Below are positions 48,760 to 60,084 of a stretch of 64,000 nt of DNA, in pieces. The position numbers and the translations under genes are program-made. The stretch comes from Nageia nagi (Eukaryota; Pinophyta), in contig JBITNC010000001.1 in NCBI GenBank assembly GCA_050084985.1, positions 70,494,001 through 70,558,000 of the forward strand. The letters are read 5' to 3'. The notes beneath the pieces are model-generated. The model had not been told where the DNA came from. It saw only the letters and a list, made by a program, of their open reading frames with translations, and ran no database searches. The first letter of the stretch is position 1. Each line of letters begins with the position of its first letter.

Positions 48760-49135
48760 TTTTAAACTAAAGTAACTAAGTTAAAACCTCATTGTAACAT
48801 TGACATGAACCTAACCTCAAAGTGACTAAGTTAAAATCTTTTATCACTTTGAACTTGATGTTAACTATGGAACGACTAAGTTAAATTCCTTTATCGCATT
48901 ATTTTGGAAACTTAGTAAGAAAGACTAAGTTAAATTCTATTATCGCATGAATATGGAATTTACCTTGATGCAAACATGGAATATTTCATTATCACACCAT
49001 TTAATTCTTCCTTTTGAAGCAAACAAGGAGTTATAATTGTTGCACCATTTTAACCTTCATATCAAAGTGACTTAGAAATTTTTGTTGGTCACACCCACTT
49101 GGACTTTTAACCCGATGCAACTAAAGAAAAATAAA
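48760..49135 (+). repeat. Degenerate tandem repeat in LTR2/leader
   Basis: Same array as in LTR1: units built on AAAGTGACTAAGTTAAA spaced by 45-60 bp, followed by a TTATCGCATT-type segment. Units near the right end are more diverged. Confidence 0.6.
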
Positions 49136-51071
49136 TAGTTTTAAGAAAATGAAATTTTTGATTAAATTAAGATTTTTTTCTTATCTCAAAATGATGGCTA
49201 ATCAAGTTTTTTTCATTTTACATGATGAACAAGGTAAAGAAGGATGTAGGTGCCTATTCTTAGCTAACCAAGAGCAACTTTATTGAATTAAAGAAAGATG
49301 GTAAAACCAAATTGAGAGCCCCCTATTATGGTAGACTCAAGAATATTAGAGATCTAAAGTGGAATCATATGAACCCTATGTTCATATTAAGAGAAGCCAA
49401 GGGGATCTTGAAATAAGTTGAGGAGAAAGATATACTTCATTTATTAGGACTCTTTGAAGTTATTGTTATACCTTTCTCAATAAATTTCCTCAGGTTGGTG
49501 ATGGAAGTTGCAACATATTAACTTTGATAAAAGGGTTACTATTAATGTTGAGGGTAAAGTTATTACTAATTTAACCAAAGAAGGTATTAAGAAAGAAAGG
49601 GGGTGGTATAATCATGATATTATCTTTACTTAGGAAGATATCGATCAAAGGTATGAATAATACACTAATAGACATAGACCTAGTGACTTCATCCAATCTA
49701 CATTAAAACCAAAGAATCATGGGATGGATCATTAGGTTGTAATGAAAGAACAAATATTCTTCTTTCAAGACACAAAAAATAAGGAAATTAGTTTCCTTTA
49801 TATAATTCTCAAGAAATCTTCAAATTTTAAATTTGAGAAGGATTTGTTTAGTTTCATCTCTAAAGTGAACAAAGGAGAAAGTATCCATTGGAGCCAAGTT
49901 ATCAATGATAGAATGATGAATTAGTTTAATAAACTAAAGAAAATAAAAAATTTCTTCTATGTGTCCTATCTATTTTTCCTACTTGTTAAAGGGAACACTC
50001 AACCTTGTACCCATGGCATCAAAAAGGTCATCTATAATCAGAAGGCTACAATCTACATGGCCTATCTAAAATTTCATTAAGTAGAGGAATGGAGGTACAT
50101 TCATATGAGAACTAATAAGTGGGAGTATGCAATCATAAAATAATTTAAATGGGTTCAACATGCCCCTAGTATTTCCATTGAGATAGTTGATTTTTTGAAG
50201 AGATTTTTTAAATTTTATCTTGAAGAGTTTGATAGTTCCTATATCAAGTTTTTGATGTTGATATGGTCCCTCTCAAACTACCACATTACCTTAGAGATAA
50301 AATGGTGTTCCTTGAATTTGTGATTATATATATATTACTTTCATGAGAAATTTTCTACAGAGAAGAAAGAGGTACCCATCAAGATGCCTATTACTCTCTC
50401 TTGGTATTGTTGTAATAATTGGTAGGAAGTAGAGATGATCAAGTGTGGAATTAAAGGATACAATTTTGAGAGTCATGTATTCAAGATAAATTATGATTCA
50501 ACTAGTGTAGTTAATAGATTTTACCAAATATTTCACACTAACTATGAATACCACTCTCATGGTGATATTGAAAGATATAGAAATGTTTGTTTATAATTGG
50601 AAATTCAAAGGATTTATAAACAACTAAAACAAGAGGAAAGAAAATAAAAGAAAGAAGTGGCCAAAGTTAAAAACCACAAAAGCCTCCCTCAACCACCTAT
50701 AGCTCAGTAAATAGTTGAGCAAGATTTAACCAAGGATCTTGATTTTAATTGGTTTAATTCAATGCAAGGAGTTGATGTTTTAAAGATAATAAATGCACCT
50801 ATTCCAAATATTCTAACATATGAGGTTGTAGAACCATGAGATGTCAAGCACCTAATGTTGTATTTTGAAAGTGGAGAAAGTAGATGCACTGCTAGTCCTG
50901 GTGGATATTCTTCTTCTAGCAACAACTCTTTATAGAGCTCTAACAACTTTGATTATGATGATCAATTGAAATTAGGTAGCAATGATAATAGGTCAAGAAG
51001 TTGTAGTAGAAGTAAAGAAAATCAAATATAAATGAAGAGAATTATGAAGGTCATATGGAGGTCACTTTAGA

Positions 51072-51325
51072 TGATAAGGAATAAAAAATAATATTTTTAA
51101 TTAGGTATAATAATGAGGAATCAAAATAATAAAGTCTATAATTAGGTATCTAAGATAAGATTAAATACCTAGAAGCATTTATTTAATATCCTTTAATGTT
51201 TATAATTATCTTGTAATACCATGTCCTCAATATCATATGCATATTACCATATTATTCTTTGTAATATTTCCTATTTAAAGGCCTATTTTGTAATAAAATG
51301 TATTTTGAATTTTAATTTCATATCA
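51072..51325 (+). repeat. Left LTR of the inverted-LTR element (254 bp)
   Basis: It begins TGATAAGG and ends TTTCATATCA, so the ends form the short inverted pair TGATA...TATCA. The primer-binding site follows after 1 bp. Confidence 0.7.
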
Positions 51326-51326
51326 T

Positions 51327-51338
51327 TGGTACCAAAGA
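51327..51338 (+). other. Primer-binding site of the inverted-LTR element
   Basis: TGGTACCAAAGA resembles the initiator-Met tRNA complement TGGTATCAGAGC (9 of 12 bases) and lies 1 bp after the LTR end. Confidence 0.6.
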
Positions 51339-52659
51339 ATGGTTTTACACTATGACCTTACTCTTAGATTTCTTTATGTGAGATCTAAGGGGGGATTATA
51401 TTCACACCAATGATCTCTCCCTACCATCATCATGATTTTGGTTAGATATAATACTCTCCTCATTTCTTTGGTCTTCTTTCCATCTCTTGGAATAAGTGAA
51501 TCCAAGGGAGAGGCCATTGAGTTGAGGTTGCTATTCTTCATATCGATTCTACATAAATACATTTTGGTGATGATGAAAAAAAAATATTTTAATGGTTCTA
51601 ATGGGATGAAATTTTGTATGTGAATTATACACATCTATTCCTTTCCAATGGTATAAAGAAATTGCAAAATGGAGTTGTAGATCAAAAGTTATGGCTTCTA
51701 CAAGTTGCCTATTTTTATAGGGATAGTAGCTACATTTTTTAGGGGGAGATAATTGGATAAAATGTAATGGGTGGTTTTAGCCCATATTTTTATGCTCATT
51801 GAAGGTTTTATATTCATAAAAATTTAGACCTCTTTTTGATGCTAACTCATCATTTATTGGTATCCATTGGGCATCATGGCAAAATCAAAATTGTAATTAA
51901 TTGTGTAATTTTCACCTTTGAAGGAATTTTTGTCATAACTTCTTCCTCAGATCTCCATTTGGTATTGCATCAATTTTGTTGGCTTGATCACTTCAAGAGC
52001 TTTGCAATGAGTTGTTGCATGGTATAGTTTGCCTCTTTATATTCCATGTGATTACCATTCATTTATGTTGGGTTTACTTCATTAATTATTTTTCATTAAT
52101 TAATGAAATATTAATAATGTTGCATCTTTATCATCTGAAGTTTGATTTTGAATTTGTTTGAAGCATTGTTTTTCAACTTTTGAACTCTTCCTTCTAACAT
52201 ACTTCCATCATAAAATAAAATTTTATGCCTTGGTTCTAGTTTGAGGGACTCTCTTTGTATCCTTTCTTTGGTAGTTGAGTTACCTTTTTGAGATACTTGG
52301 TATTCATACTATTTTGATGCTTCCATGCTTCAAAGATTTTTGTAGTGTTCTATTAGTTCTTATAGGAATAAAATTAATTATTGGGATTCTTTTTGTGACT
52401 ATTACCATTTTTCATTAGACATTGCATAGCATATGCATTTGGTACTCCATCACTTGGAGTTGTAGTTCCATTCTACCATAGCATGTCATTCATTAGACTT
52501 CCATATGGTTACTCTTGAAGATAAAAGAGTCATAGTAGACATTCAAATAATTATTTGGTCACCATTTTGAATCTCTTGCATTGCTTCATATTTTACCTTT
52601 GGAGATTACATCGATATCAACCACTTTGTATCTTGATCATTTTGGTTTTCTTCTCAACC

Positions 52660-52899
52660 CCTCCTATGGAACTAAAATCCATAATATATTATACACATAG
52701 GCAAGATTACAATGAATACCATAGTGTTATACACATGGTATTGAGGACATGATATTACAAGATAATTGTAAACATTAAAGGATATTAAATAGATTATTCT
52801 AAGCATTTAATCTTATCTTTGATACCTAATTATGGACTTTATTATTATGATAACTCATCATTATACCTAATTAATAATATTATTTATTATTCCTTATCA
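52660..52899 (-). repeat. Right LTR of the same element, in inverted orientation
   Basis: In reverse complement it starts TGATAAGGAATAATAAATAA and follows the left LTR to about its end (ATTTTAGTTCCATAGGA here against ATTTTAATTTCATATCA there), with a small deletion near its middle. No recognisable primer-binding site lies beside it. Confidence 0.65.
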
Positions 52900-54560
52900 T
52901 TTGAGGAGTATCAAGACCATATACCAGCCATGAATACTCATACTAAAGGGGATTATGATTTAGTCAATGTAATGGATTATGAATAAGAAGGTGAAATCAA
53001 ATATGATTCCCATACTCCCCCGATAATTTCTTCTAGGATAGAATTAATTTTCACTTATTCTTCCTCCCCCTAAAAGATTCAAAACAAGATGATATCACCT
53101 CGAAAGTTCTTAAATAATAAGCAAAAAAAGGGTACTCATAAACTACAAAAAACCCAACTATGAGGTCACAGACCAAGAAAGGCTCCACTCCTCATAAAAA
53201 CCCCATTTCACATAAATCCTCATCTAAGCATTCATATAAGGCAACTATAGGGAAGGGATATGGTGATGATGAGAATGAATAAAGGTGAAAGAAAAGAAAA
53301 CAAGATGAGAATGATAAATAAATTATCACTTTTGATGATGCTAGTACTCTTGATCAAATTAGTTCAAATAATCTTTTGAAGAATTTAGATATTGATGCGT
53401 ATTTGGAAATCTTTAAGAAGCTAGCAATGGTAGTGAAAGAGAAGAAAATGTAGATGTTACAAAAGAAGTAGTTTCCTTGATACAAACAAAACTACCAAAT
53501 TTCATAGAGTTTTTCAATGAGACTCTATGCATAAGTCAACTCTCAAATAGTGTCAAGAAGCCAAAGGAGAAAAGCCACATAAATATTAGCACAACAAAAT
53601 ATTACATTGGACCTTTAGGGATCAAATCAAATGCATATATCATCGATCAAGGCACCAAGAACCTAACCAAGTTAGCACATGAAAGGGAACCCGAGTTTAA
53701 TAAGTTGAAGAATGAGGTAAAGCACATGAATGAGACCTTTAAAGAATTCAAGGATATGGGAGATGATAAATAAGATTTGAATTCTAAATATAGAATAGGT
53801 TGTGCATTAGAGAAGAGAATTTATAACTAATTGATAAATCAATTAAATTCTTTAGGAAGGATTATCATGACCTCATGTATCTTGATAATATTAATTTTTA
53901 TATTTATTGTGCCAATGTGGATGTCAACAAATTCATCAATCAATGGGAAGTAGAAGTGGAAAATGTTTTCAAGATTGAACATGAAAAGATCAATGATGAG
54001 AGGTTGATAGATTTTTAAAAAGAGTTTTCATTCCTCTTTGATTGGTTATTGAGTGTTATACCTAGATGAAAATATTTTAAGGAGGAATTTGGTGAGGTAT
54101 ATATAGGAAATTGAGGTACCATTATTTTAATAGAAATCCCTACTCTTGGTGAATCAATTCATTGGAGGACTAATGATGAAGTGCAACAAAGTTTGGAAGA
54201 GATATTCGAGAAAAAATTCAAATCTTAAGTTACAAAAGAAGAGATCATTAAAGAATATGAACACTACCTATCATGGACTATACAAGTTAAAATAGATCAT
54301 CAAAGGATAAAGAGTTGGATGATAGGTAATATGATTTTTTAGTGCTAGGGACTATTGGAAGGTAATGATATAGTTCATAAGTTTTCAAGAGGAGACATCA
54401 AGGAAAAGGTCTTAGGAATGATGGCTTTGATTGCTTCTTCTCCATCGATAAATTGATAAAATGCATTGTGTTGTTATTTATTATATTATTATCATTATAA
54501 ATATAATTAATGGTGTTAGAAATGTTTTCCCCCTTAATATACAAAGTTAGATTATTTTTT

Positions 54561-55538
54561 AAGTTTTTATTCTACAAAGACTTAGTCATTTTTACGAGTT
54601 AGCCATATCAGACTTAGTAAACATTTTGATGCTAAATAATTAGAGTTTTCTAAATTAGGTTTTCAAATAAGGGTTTCATGGTAGTTAGGTTTTTATTTTA
54701 AACCTAACTACATCCATGTACTACTTAAATTCATGAAAGCCTCATTTGTAACTCTCTCTCTAAATTCTAAAAGTTGCACATTTAAAGCTTTAGCAGTATA
54801 AGATAGTGTCTTTGGCATCTCGCTTATGTATACTTGTTTCTTTGATACTTATTTAAGTTGGAAATGAATTTCAAGTGTATTTAGTAATTAATTCTCTATA
54901 TTTGGATAATACTATCTTTTTGTAAACTTAAAAAGCAATCAACATTTGAGTTAGTGATAGAAATATGATATATTATGCACGCTATGTAGCATAATGTTTT
55001 ATTAAGGGAACTAAGTTTTTAATGAATAAGAAGTAAAAGAGACTAAGTGAAAGTTAACTTACATGAAGTATATCACTTCTTACTTATAACTTGATTAACT
55101 CAAGAAAAAATCTTTTAGCTTGGTTAAAAGGTTAAGTGATTGTTTACTTTTCTAGAATTGGTGGAATGATCATTTAGTTCAAGGATGAGAAAATTTATGA
55201 GAAAATCAAACTAAGTCTTTGCAAATTAAAAGAAAAAGATGAAAAAAATATAAAAATATTTATTTAATATGAGAAGAGATACTTATGTGAAGCATATTAC
55301 TATCTTCCTTGTAACTTGGATAACTTGAGCAAGTTTAATACAACTAAGTTAGAAACATTAGATAATTGATTACTTTTCAAGAATTGGTAGACCAAATATT
55401 TAATCTAAGTATGGGAAAGATCATTATAAATATAACTTAAATATTAACATAATTCATTATCACTAAGCAAACACATCGAGGATCACCTTGTTAAAAGGAA
55501 GATCTTAGATCCTTACTATACCCTTTTTCTATCTGATA
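54561..55538 (+). other. Non-coding region downstream of E2, truncated
   Basis: It matches 34560-35520 after E1, then stops at about 55538, where gypsy C/D LTR sequence begins. The junction carries an imperfect inverted repeat (CCCTTTTTCTATC / GATAAGAAAAAGTGG, 55521-55549). Confidence 0.6.
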
Positions 55539-55539
55539 A

Positions 55540-56883
55540 GAAAAAGTGGTTAACAAGATTTGCTCTTCTTCTTCTTCTTCCAATCTTAAGATTTATTGGT
55601 ATTGGGATAGGATATTTAGTTATTCTTTCTTCCATCCAAAATATTAAATTTAATCATTTATCTACAATACTAGTTTATCTATAATTTCCTTGAACTTATA
55701 GCTTAAAAAGGAACCATCACATATAGATTGAAAAATCATAGAAGTTGAAATGGAAACTAGAACCTAATGCCAATAAAAAATAAGAATGAAAACATATTCA
55801 AGCATTCAAAAAATTAATACAAGTTTATTAGAGAGGTTCATCTTAGTATGAGAGTATGTTCCCTATAGTATCCACCATCAAGCCCATCATTCTATTATGC
55901 AATAAGTTTACAATAGCATTTACAATCCTTCAAAGTATTCTCAAACCCAAAATTAAATCCCACAACATGCAAACAAACTACAATAGTGATGAATAGGTAT
56001 ACAATAATTTTGATTCATTCTCCAACTTCCTTATTCTCTATTATACCTTCTCCTCCCCTTATCACATGTCTCCATAAGGATATGTAGGTAGAGACTGACA
56101 TCCCTAAAGCAATCACATGACTTTTCAACTTCCTAGTAACTTGCACTACACATATAAAAATGACTCAAAATGAAACACCTTCCATCCATACCTGATCTAT
56201 TTTTCCATTCCAAGAAATAACCATAGTGTTGGCACTAGCATGTTGTGTGTATAAGTAGGTGAAAGATCAAGTACTAGGTTAGGTGTCACACAAACTGTCA
56301 AGTGAACGATGGGATCTTAATTAGCATCCATGCTAGTCTTGATATGTAATATTTTGGTATCCATATAAAAAATCATAATAATAATATACCAATTACATCA
56401 AATTCATTATTTTATCCTAACTCTTGAGAAACACTAGTGTGGGTGTTGGTATCAATGCTAGCATTGGTAGTTTTGACACTTCTATGGAAAACATCTTAGA
56501 TTGTGATCAAATATTTGACAAAGGTAGGCATTAATATACTCATTGGAAAGGTATCTTCAACAATTATTCAATGAAGAAATAATCAACCCAATTGGATTAT
56601 TCTATAAAAATTTACACCTTACCAAATATGACTTTTCCATTTTTGATAGGTTCCATGACAGAAAATTCACAAGACATAATAGAAAATCTCCAAACATCAC
56701 CTAAAGGTGAGTGTTCTAAATCCTCATTCTAAGGATTTTACCCTTAGATACTTTGATCAAACATGGAGTGATTACAAAATCTAAACCTTTTCAGAAATAA
56801 TATTTTAGTTTAAATAATATATCAAGCTCATAAGTGAAAGTCTTTGGCCAAATTAGCACTTAAGGCAAATTTTCCACATCAAA
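55540..56883 (-). repeat. Partial LTR of gypsy family C/D
   Basis: From about 55700 to 56883 it aligns with 24745-25930 in the same orientation (shared phrases include GGAAACTAGAACCTAAT, CAAGTTTRTTARAGAGGTTC and CCAAATTAGCACT). About 600 bp equivalent to the primer-binding-site side of the LTR is missing, where E2 DNA abuts. No polypurine tract follows on the right, so it is a truncated or solo LTR. Confidence 0.7.
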
Positions 56884-57001
56884 CATGAAGAGAAAAATAT
56901 ATATACAAAAAAAAGGAATAATATTAAGATCCATAAATAAATATTTGGATGGAGATGATGTGTCCTACATAGATTCCCAATATCTATATCCTATAACTTT
57001 T

Positions 57002-57085
57002 GATGTTGAGGAGACTCATAATGATGTTATAAAGACTTAGATTGATGTTGGGGAGACTTGAATTAATGTTGGAGAAACTTAAAAT
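57002..57085 (+). repeat. 21-bp tandem repeat, four copies, readable as heptapeptides
   Basis: Units start at 57002, 57023, 57044 and 57065 with GATGTTGRGGAGACT-like sequence. One frame reads D-V-E-E-T-H-N, D-V-I-K-T-stop-I, D-V-G-E-T-stop-I and N-V-G-E-T-stop-N. The period is a multiple of three and most stops fall at one position, so this is probably the remnant of a coding repeat. The parent protein is not recognised. Confidence 0.6.
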
Positions 57086-57128
57086 GAAGTATACACATAT
57101 GATCCAATTTAAATATTTTGTATCCAAT

Positions 57129-57282
57129 TTTGGATTAAATTATTTTATTGTAGGAATTCAAATATCACTTGCACATGATTTTAGATTAAACTATTTTATT
57201 GTAGGAATCTAAATATTACTTGCATGTGATTTTGGATTAAACTATTTTAGTATAGAATTGGAATATCACTTGCATGTGATTT
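57129..57282 (+). repeat. 51-bp tandem repeat, three copies
   Basis: GGATTAAACTATTTTATTG followed by TAGGAAT and ATCACTTGCATGTGATTTT repeats with a period of 51 bp (anchors at 57133, 57184 and 57235). The copies are mildly diverged. Confidence 0.85.
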
Positions 57283-58311
57283 ATGTGGCCTTCCATGGTA
57301 CAATGCTTGGCTGTAATGTCAATATAAACATGTTGGTGTTCAATATAAACTTGTTGGTGCTCATATGTATTTATCATGGTTATAAGAATTGTAATTCTTA
57401 ACATATTTAGAATGAAGTGGGTTTCATTTGACTATAACATATTCCTTGGATAAATGTGTAAATGCATTGGGAAAATGGGTGACATTGCATTATGATTATA
57501 AGACCACATGAAAGATTAATATAAGTTTTTCAATGAATCATAGGGGTTTTCAACTTAAATAAATATTGCAAGTGTGTATCCTTTGATATTCTTATTTTTT
57601 CATCTTTTAAGCATATTATGATAGACCTTGTAAAATAAGTAAGTGTTGATTAGTACATTGTAAAATTAGGCTAGTTTCTATTGAGATGATTTAATAAGTA
57701 CAAGCATGAAAATTTAAATAAAAATGGAATCTTAATGAATAGGAACTAATGGTTGGATAAACCATGATACTTAAAGTATTCTAAAAGAAAAATAGAACAC
57801 AATGCTTAAAGCATAATGAGCTAGTATGTTAAAATACCTCATTTGGCTTTAATGACCATGAGAATATAATTATTGATATATACAATTATGATCAATTTAG
57901 AAAATTTATGATATCATTACTTGTTCTCCAAATATATATTAGTAAAAGTCAATAATTAAACTACTACTTTGATCTCATAGAGCTCTAGAATTTGATCTTA
58001 TTACAAGTTTAACTCAATATTGTTAATTTTGTTGTAGAGATTACAATAATTTAGTAATTTCAAATTCCCAATGAATTAGAGAATACTTATGTAGTAAGAT
58101 TAAGATACTCATAAATATACACATTTGCAAAAAATGAATATATATATATATAACAATTAGAAATGATAAAACATAATAAGTTTGTATGTATAATATCAAA
58201 ACACATGCATATAAATGCATATATACACATGCTTTCTTTATATATGTATAATTTTATATATATACACATAAGCTATATATATATATATATAATAATATAT
58301 ATATATATATA

Positions 58312-58354
<43 letters not shown>

Positions 58355-58993
58355 ATATAAATATATGCCTAGTCAAACATGAAAAGTATGGAGATATATT
58401 ATATATATTGAAATCTAATTTGAAAGAGTCTTTGATGTATGTATAAACCCTATTTCAAATCCCCCAATTTGGTGCATGCTTTGATAACATTTGTCAAGGT
58501 GAATTGATTTTGCTAGACTACTATTTTTTGTTATATTTGATGAAATAATGTTAATTCCTATCAATAAAGTCATGTCTTATACATCAAAAGTATACACAAA
58601 GATTGTATAACTCTAATATTTTATATATGTAAATTCAAAAAGCTTTTATGTACACATTTGCAAAGTTTTTATTTTCATAACACATTCACATAAATTATGT
58701 CTATATAAAAGCTTCAACATTGTACAAAGTTAGCTTTCATTTCCTAGCACATTTGCAAATTACTTGACATTGTTATATTTTGACTTTATGCTTTAATTTT
58801 CATTCATCCCAAAAGTATCAAATCATATTCAAATTGGGAATTTGTTAACACCAAAAAAAGAATTTTTATTTAATTAAAATACATCTTTTAGGTATTTGAA
58901 ATGATTTATTTAATTAAGTGATTTATTATGCACACCCAACTACCTTTATGTTTTATGATAATAGGTCAACCTAAAGATAAGCCCAAGGAGGAG
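57283..58993. other. Unrecognised A+T-rich DNA
   Basis: No protein or paired repeat is recognised apart from the TA tract at 58274-58349. The minus-strand frame at 58087-58269 is made of TATA-type simple sequence. Confidence 0.5.
58274..58349. repeat. (TA)n microsatellite, interrupted
   Basis: Several TA runs broken by AATAATA and AATATAAATA. Confidence 0.95.
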
Positions 58994-59043
58994 TGTTAGC
59001 ACATGTGCACCCAAGGAGGAGCTTTAGTACTATGCCTACTATT

Positions 59044-59050
59044 TATAAAT
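59044..59050 (+). promoter_or_regulatory. Possible TATA box of copia H 5' LTR
   Basis: TATAAAT precedes GTGGAAGGGTTGTG, about 240 bp before the probable gag start at 59282. Weak, position-based call. Confidence 0.3.
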
Positions 59051-59281
59051 GTGGAAGGGTTGTGCATGAAAAATAATAACATGATCTACAATCCTTGAAA
59101 GGTGGTAATATACTTGGTCCCATTTGATCAGTATTTCTCAAAGTCACCCATCATATCTAGATTTCTTATACTTTGAATTTTGTTATACTCAAAATTTTGT
59201 TACACTCAAAATTTTGCATTCCTAAAACCTTTTGAAATCATAATATGTGATAATTTGATCTTCAAGGAGGAATCGACAATA

Positions 59282-59980
59282 ATGAGCAAGATTCTAAGGT
59301 TTTCTGGAAAGAATGTTGGGCAATTATGCTCCATTTTAAGTAGTGGTGATCTATGAAGGAAACAATGGTGGTCTCATTTCATGGGAGAGGTTTTTCTTCA
59401 ATCTCTTTGGGTTGGATAGTTCTTACAATCATTGTAACATATAAATTAATAGGTTTGTATTTTCATTAATCTAGTTTTGATATGTTAAGGTCAATTTGGT
59501 CAATTATGATCATTATCATATTTCATGTTATTATAAAATTATTATCATTTTGTTATTATTATATTAAATTTAATATATTAAATAACCCTAATATATTATT
59601 ATTTTGTTTATAACAATAATACAAAACTAACTTTATTTAAAATCAAGTTTGATGATAAGATAAGAGCATTATTAATATCGTATTTTCTTTTTTATTGTTG
59701 GAATAACTTTATTATGGTTGTTAGTAATTCTTATTATAACATGAACTTAGTCTTTGATGAAGTTGTTGGAACTTTTCTATGTGAAGACATGAGGATAAAA
59801 TATACAAGTGAAAGTTCTAATGTTTCTATCATGGTTATGAAAAGAGGAAGATCAAGGGAAAGAGAAAGAAGCAAGTTAAGAGGGAAATACAAAAGGAGAT
59901 CACAATCTAAAGGTAAAAAAAAAATTGAATTGTTAGCATTATGATAAAAAATATCACCTTAAAAATGAATGTTGGAATAG
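59282..59980 (+). pseudogene. Copia H gag
   Basis: The probable start ATG at 59282 gives MSKILRFSGKNVGQL, a copia-type gag N-terminus. The middle is degraded and may have lost sequence. From about 59640 it reads IKFDDKIRALLISYF, and from 59714 it is open: NLVFDEVVGTFLCEDMR followed by a basic RGRSRERERSKLRGKYK stretch. The zinc knuckle (about 59925-59975) reads C-stop-H-Y-D-K-K-Y-H-L-K-N-E-C-W: the first Cys, the His and the last Cys survive, the second Cys is Tyr, and Gly is Tyr. Gag would package the element RNA. Confidence 0.8.
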
Positions 59981-60084
59981 AAAGGAAAATGAAAAAAGGA
60001 GAGTAATAATAATAAAATAGTAGTAATCAAGAAGAAAATATAGTCAATAAAATACTACAATATGCATTGGTATTATCTCTTCAT

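Larger units (their letters stand above)
47568..49215 (+). repeat. LTR2 plus leader of the E/F element
   Basis: It starts TGTTATCACCCAATTTTTT directly after gypsy F and matches LTR1/leader at 30240-31425 along its length, apart from about 460 bp (48.23-48.69 kb) present only here. It contains a TATA box at 48421 and the degenerate 45-60-bp repeat array at 48760-49135. The LTR end and the primer-binding site could not be pinned down, so the right limit is the base before E2. Confidence 0.6.
51072..52899. mobile_element. 1.83-kb element with inverted LTR-like ends inside E2
   Basis: The left end starts TGATAAGGAATAA and the right end finishes TTATTCCTTATCA. Reading inward from both ends gives about 205 bp of close similarity (roughly nine in ten bases for the first 170), in opposite orientation. 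Flanks TTAGA (51067-51071) and TTTGA (52900-52904) fit a 5-bp target duplication with one mismatch. The E1 copy is the empty site. The left arm is a complete LTR followed by a primer-binding site. The interior has no recognised protein. An A-GGGGG-AGA run at 51741 looks like a polypurine tract but is not followed by an LTR. Confidence 0.75.
49225..54560 (+). pseudogene. E2: second copy of the unrecognised E protein, split by an insertion
   Basis: It opens MNKVKKDVGAYS at 49225 and follows E1 block by block. The segment 49742-49924 matches E1 31953-32130. The stretch 53477-53773 is open for 98 codons (LPNFIEFFNETLCISQ, HINISTTKYYIGPLG, NLTKLAHEREPEFNKLKNE) and corresponds to E1 33640-33870. 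E2 is interrupted at 51072-52899 by an inverted-LTR element, and E1 provides the uninterrupted reference. It carries its own set of stops and frameshifts, so both copies are dead. No known domain recognised. It lies directly downstream of LTR2. Confidence 0.6.

Noticed and set aside
51741-51750. AGGGGGAGAT as polypurine tract of the inverted-LTR element
   Set aside because: The composition fits, but no LTR start follows and it lies in mid-element. Kept only as a remark.
58985-58993. AAGGAGGAG before the copia LTR start as a polypurine tract implying a tandem copia
   Set aside because: The same phrase recurs 30 bp later inside the presumed LTR, so it is a local duplication and says nothing about an upstream element.
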